The position numbers were made by a program, and so were the translations under genes. A stretch of DNA of 64,000 nucleotides, from the NCBI GenBank assembly GCA_948567375.1, contig OX419755.1, forward strand, positions 76,840,931-76,904,930. Reading direction: 5' to 3'. The notes under the pieces are model-generated. The model did no database searches, was not told the DNA's origin, and saw only the letters and a list, made by a program, of their open reading frames with translations. Shown one piece after another: positions 60,701 to 64,000 of the stretch. Positions within the stretch are counted from its first letter, which is position 1. Each line of letters opens with the position of its first letter. Source of the stretch: Lunularia cruciata. Taxonomy: Eukaryota > Streptophyta > Marchantiopsida > Lunulariales > Lunulariaceae.

Positions 60701-63700
60701 TATTTAGGACATGAAAGCAGCCGTTCGAAGAACGGAGGATTCAGAACTTAATAAGTGCATATGAAATGCGGATGAAATGTAAATATGATATTTAGCAACA
60801 ATACGAATTCATGATATTTAGGACATGAGAGCAGAAGGCATTCGAAGAACGGAGGATCCAGAACTCAATAAGTGCACATGAAGTGCGGATGAAATGTAAA
60901 CATGATAATGAGCAAATCGAGATGAGAAATATAGCCGTAAAGGAGATGAAGTGCAGCTAACAGATCCAATGTAAGGCTAAGCACAAACGAAATTTAAGTA
61001 TTTGCTGAACAGAACTGATATACATCAAGTAATTGATAAGCGCTAAGCAAAGCATGTCGCGAATAGAGGACCACCTGTAAGTAGAGAAATAAAATCGACT
61101 TAACGAGCCAGACGAGAAAGACTCAGATAGACCAAAGTAGAACATCAATGTAGCAGCTAGGAAATTGAAAGTCGAGGAAGATCGTGAGTCAGTCCGGACT
61201 TATGAACTCCAGAAAGTATGAAATCGCTCAGAGAACGAGGGAAGTAGAGCGAAGCGTTAGAGGACTGGATATAGTTTATATCGCAGCATGTGCTATGAAC
61301 ACATGAGTCCTAAAACACCAAAAACACATAGGGAAGCAGAAAGGCGGTCATAGTACGCCTCCGCGAAAGCGCAAACGACATCATCAGTGCCTAACACCGT
61401 GCCGAAGTAGCTGGGCGAATGCCAGTACTCGTCGTACCGAGTTTCTGTCCGAAAGCTCATGGGCGCAAAGGCAAAATCTATGCATCAATCAAGCACTAAC
61501 GATTTCCTTAATGCCTAACACAGTGCCGAAGTATCTGGCGAATGCCAGCACCCTTCGTACCGAGTTTCTGTTCAAAAGATCATGCCAAGGTAAACTCGGT
61601 TGCTTCCGGAAGTGCCGATCAAAATGGTAGCGGTGAGAAGTAAGGAACGCTGGAACTTACCACAGAAACCAGCAGGCCATGTAGGAGTATAGCAGAGTAG
61701 AGCAGAAAGAATAAAAGGATTCCCTGGAGGTAATAGGGAAGAAATTGGAAGAGAATAGCCATTTAAAATGCAGAATAGGAACCAAGAGCAAGGAAAGGAT
61801 TCGAGGCGCACCTTGGCAATACCTGAAAGAAAACATCGATTAGTAGAGAAGCAAACAGAGCAGAATTGCAAGATGCGAATGAGAAAAATAGCATGAGCGA
61901 GAGAGATACAAGCAGAGGAAAAAGATCGTGAAGATTAGGAAGAGGCCAGTATTAGCATTAGAGGAGTGTGACAGACAAGAGATATTGTCTGCGCGAAGTC
62001 ATGTGAGGGAGGGAGGCAAATAAAACTAGTTGGTCCGGTGCAGGTAAACAGCAAGCATCCGTAGTATACAAAACACATAATATGTATTATACACACACAC
62101 AAAACTTCCGTATTATACAAGTAGTGAGAGTTTCGAGGGCTGTTGGTCTAACTAACAGACGATGGTATATACACTCCTTTATATGTTTACTTTGAAGTCA
62201 CTATTTACTTCAGTTTAAGCTTAGCGAAGTAAGACGTTTGATTTGCAGGAAGTTGTTTGGATCAAGCGATGCTTACAATATCCGCAGTTTCGAGAGTTGA
62301 CTAAGGTCTGGTATACTCCCAGTCAACTCGTTGTTGTCAAGCCTTCTGAGAATATAGAAAGCCAAAATGTGTTAGGCACGTGACAAACGGATCTCTAACA
62401 AACGAGCTTCTAGTATTACAAGATCTTGCTCTCTTCTTCAATCCCGAACCGGTACCAATTTTACACGTCCTCTTGGTTAGGAACCTCCATACTCTCGGCT
62501 AAGAATGAACGGTTTATTAGTGAGAGGATGTTTTTGTATAGCTTCATTCGTGCACAAATTCTATAAAGATCCCCAGAGAAAAAACTTACAGTTCTTCCAG
62601 TCCAGTCATCCCTCCGAGGCCAACAGGAATGCTTCCCGTTAAATTTCTTCCTGAGAGATTGCTGATGAAGACAAAAACAATCATAAGATGCTGACCGTGA
62701 GAAATGACTAGAACTTCGCGGAAAAAAAGTAGATCCTGTGGTTAACAAACCCTGAAACAGAGAAAAGGTAAAGAAGGTGTGTGTTCGAATAACTGGACCT
62801 CGTCAGTCCAGCTACTCAGAAGACAACTTCCTGAACTAGCTAGTAATCCAACCTCCTCAAAGAGTTTACTGCGGTGGCATCATAAGATACATTGTATATC
62901 AGAATGAGAGAGCTTTATAGTACATCGTAGAAACTCTTGGGGGTACTTCTGAGTTGCATTTCACGATACTCCAAGGTCTTGGTAGACATGGATCACCAAC
63001 AACAGCCCCGGGTGGAAGCTGGACTTTCAGTACATTGAGGGCTGCAACTGTAACAACCACACAGCACACAAGTCAAGCGCAGTCATATGAACACTCATGC
63101 TTGACAAATTCATGAAAGCTGGAGAGAGATAGTCAGCCACACACCATCAGCAGATGACGTCCCAGCAAAGATCGGCAGTATTTGATAAATCTCCAACGCA
63201 TTCATTATAGGACCCAGAGTTGAGGTGACATTGTCCTGCCGCAACGTGAAGGTAGTAAGGCTAGGGAGGCTAGCATTGTCATAGCCGCTTTCGAAGGCTG
63301 TGTAAGAACCATAATCGTTTTCAAGGTTGAGGAGCGCACTTCTGAATGATTGGTCCGGGATATTCGTTTCAAAATAGAACGCTCGTGTCTGCTCGGGCAG
63401 AAGGTTTTGAATCTCCGCAAAATAAATAACTGCATAAGCTTGTGATGGGTAGCCTGCAGCTGCAAGATTGAGCCGGTATGATAGAGTGCCTTCTGTCCCA
63501 ATCAGAGCTGACTGCATCACTCTCATTGGAGGTAGATCATCAGTACCTTGGATATCTACAGCTTGAGTTGTGTTGATAGGGACCGTCCCCGGAGCTTCCA
63601 TTTGCAGAGGAAACACTTGGTCCGAAACCCAGATCCGGTCGCTTGGGTCATCTGGGTAACTGTGGACGACAAAATTCGAAGTTCACCACCGTTCTTAGTT

Positions 63701-64000
63701 TCATTCCATTCCCCAGGAAAAGAGATTGATAATTGACACAGTTGAGGAAAGCCCAAAGCTGAATATTAACCACTCACCGGACAGCCTCAGCAGTTTCCGC
63801 TCCAAAATTGATCCTGGCTGTGTGCCTAAGAAAGAACCCACCGAGATAAGTCTGAGAATACATCCCTGCACTAAGACTCCGAAGTTCCAATGATGATATG
63901 AAAGGAACACCCGTTGTTCCCTTATACAAACAAACAACAAACTCCTCAGCGTCAGCAACTCCAATAAATTCTTCAAAGTACACATTCTCCGCTTCAATAA
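54788..64000 (-). CDS. Malectin-like/LRR receptor-like kinase (LRR-I type), 5' truncated
   Basis: Exons from 5': 64000-63778 (cut by the window), 63659-63145, 63041-62935, 62661-62590, 62345-62277, 58142-58071, 57888-57817, 57533-57343, 57161-56911, 56684-56558, 56242-56174, 55906-55720, 55491-55356, 55141-54788 (stop TAA). At least 814 residues are encoded. Order: malectin-like domain ([29 protein letters not shown]), linker [15 protein letters not shown], LRRs ([48 protein letters not shown]), a membrane helix ([20 protein letters not shown] onward), then a kinase with [30 protein letters not shown] and GTVGYLDPE. It is an RD kinase with all catalytic residues and resembles Arabidopsis At1g67720. 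Between 62935 and 62661 the phases do not join, so a short exon (length 2 mod 3, expected near ..TKI.LS) is missing from my model. The junction 57343/57161 is the simplest in-frame choice. Confidence 0.9.
56789..56870. repeat. Family A repeat in a small receptor-kinase intron
   Basis: Carries GAGCAGAAGCCGTTCGAAGA, the palindromic core CCGTTCGAAGAACGG (56813-56827), then GGGGATCCAGAACCC and GTGCATATGAAGTGCA. It lies inside the intron between the exons 57161-56911 and 56684-56558. The family has therefore colonised more than one intron of the same gene. Confidence 0.8.
58267..58838. repeat. Family A repeats, three copies
   Basis: Copies at about 58267-58350, 58661-58758 and 58759-58838. The last two are in direct tandem. 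Shared blocks are AGAAG(C/T)CGTT(T)CGA(A/G)GAACGG, GATCCAGAAC(C/T)CA(C/T)TAA and TGCA(T/C)AT(A/G)AA(G/A)TGCAGATGAAA. The first copy has a one-base insertion in the palindrome and extra sequence in its tail. Confidence 0.75.
58534..58579. repeat. Perfect 16-bp inverted repeat, 14-bp loop
   Basis: AACATCGAGCAAGGAG (58534-58549) pairs exactly with CTCCTTGCTCGATGTT (58564-58579). It lies within the long intron just before a family A pair. The arms do not resemble family A or B. Confidence 0.88.
59412..59500. repeat. Family A repeat, degenerate copy
   Basis: Begins GGGGACTGGATATAGAGAAA, then GAGGACAGATG. The palindromic core has decayed to TTCTTCTTCAAACGAA. The tail GGATCCAGAACTCATT and TGCAAATGCTGTGCA is recognisable. 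Confidence 0.6.
59953..60127. repeat. Family B repeat, copy B1
   Basis: About 175 bp starting GCGCTATGGACGCCTGAGTC. CTATGG (59955-59960) can pair with CCATAG (60008-60013). The second half contains AGTGCCGAAGTAGCTG, GTCAGTACCC and CACCGAGTTTCTGCTCGAAA. GGACTGGATATA precedes it at 59929. Confidence 0.75.
60132..60212. repeat. Family A repeat, short degenerate copy
   Basis: Begins GGGGACTGGATATAAAGAAA, then GAGGACAGATGCC. The core is shortened to TTTCGATGGAAACTC, and the tail ATTAAATGCAAATGAGATGCA is kept. It directly follows copy B1. Confidence 0.6.
60316..60491. repeat. Family B repeat, copy B2
   Basis: Starts GCGCTATGGACGCATGAGTC. CTATGG (60318-60323) can pair with CCATAG (60372-60377). 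The second half keeps AGTGCCGAAGTAGCTGGGCG, GTCAGTACCCC and CGAGGTTCTGTTCGAAAGCT. A family A array follows immediately. Confidence 0.75.
60494..60915. repeat. Family A tandem array, four units
   Basis: Units begin with CATGATATTAGG or CATGATATTTAGGACATGA at about 60494, 60580, 60696 and 60810, so the periods are 86, 116 and 114 bp. Each carries the core CCGTTC(A/G)AAGAACGG or a variant (CATTCGAAGAACGG in the last), then GATCCAGAACT and GTGCGGATGAAATG. This is the longest uninterrupted run of the family in the window. Confidence 0.85.
61290..61466. repeat. Family B repeat, copy B3
   Basis: Starts GTGCTATGAACACATGAGTC. CTATGA (61293-61298) can pair with TCATAG (61348-61353). Relative to B1 and B2 both partners of one pair have changed. 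The second half keeps CCGTGCCGAAGTAGCTGGGC, GCCAGTACTCG and ACCGAGTTTCTGTCCGAAAG. Confidence 0.75.
61511..61586. repeat. Family B repeat, 3' half only (B4)
   Basis: Matches only the second half of family B: GCCTAACACAGTGCCGAAGT, GGCGAATGCCAGCACCC, CGTACCGAGTTTCTGTTC and CATGCC. The first-half stem is absent, so the two halves may move or duplicate independently. Confidence 0.65.

Larger units (their letters stand above)
58143..62276 (-). other. 4.1-kb repeat-built intron of the receptor kinase
   Basis: The exon ending at 62277 (phase 2) joins in frame to the exon starting at 58142 and restores a Leu (KLRIL-HLQNN), so the whole interval is one intron. Every other intron placed in this gene is under about 400 bp. 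It is filled with copies of two repeat families, A and B, often preceded by GGACTGGATATA (59415, 59929, 60134, 61262, with a variant at 58658). There are also longer shared blocks (about 59850-60127 against 61185-61466, including GAGGGAAG(T/A)..GAGC.AAGC). No transposase or retroelement frame is visible. Confidence 0.75.

Noticed and set aside
56789-60915. CRISPR array
   Set aside because: The repeats differ in length and sequence, spacers are not uniform, and the locus is the intron of a eukaryotic gene.

Overview
This window is nuclear DNA of a land plant. The genes have many exons and short GT-AG introns, usually 100-600 bp. They encode plant-specific families: a malectin-like LRR receptor kinase, a GRIP golgin, plastid ribosomal protein L15 with a transit peptide, and an At2g33490-type BAR-like/proline-serine-rich protein. 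An intact gene resembling the dynein-2 intermediate chain WDR34/FAP133, a ciliary-transport protein, points to a plant with swimming sperm. Gene structure and the alternation of gene islands with very AT-rich blocks fit a bryophyte, most likely a moss. This is inference, because no database search was possible. I assembled all exon models by hand. Reading-frame phase was checked at every junction except where I say otherwise.

Layout: (1) 1-2188, + strand, 3' part of a WD40 gene (WDR34-like). (2) 2189-12939, gene-poor, with small degenerate repeats and no recognisable gene. (3) 12940-19086, + strand, complete 12-exon BAR-like/proline-serine-rich gene (879 aa). (4) 19087-30862, largely AT-rich and transposon-like. 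It holds a perfect 20-bp hairpin, a GC-rich insert between 36-bp direct repeats, a dense cluster of heat-shock elements followed by a TATA-like motif, and one unidentified 239-codon ORF. (5) 30863-34067, + strand, 8-exon PDI-like protein (529 aa) with three thioredoxin folds, of which only the middle one keeps CxxC. (6) 35308-44961, - strand, 27-exon GRIP golgin (about 1184 aa). (7) 44962-48364, spacer with a diverged tandem duplication and AT-rich DNA. (8) 48365-49784, + strand, 5-exon plastid L15 (268 aa). (9) 51721-53543, - strand, 4-exon membrane-anchored cyclophilin (258 aa) with a degenerate active site. (10) 54788-64000, - strand, malectin-like/LRR receptor kinase, 5' end outside the window. 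Its 4.1-kb intron (58143-62276) is built largely from two local repeat families.

The genes do not form a pathway. Three (golgin, PDI-like, membrane cyclophilin) probably act in the secretory system and the receptor kinase at the plasma membrane, but nothing suggests co-regulation. The least explained structure is the repeat-built receptor-kinase intron: family A has a palindromic core, and family B has an enclosing stem with one compensatory base-pair change between copies. The heat-shock-element cluster in transposon-like DNA comes next.
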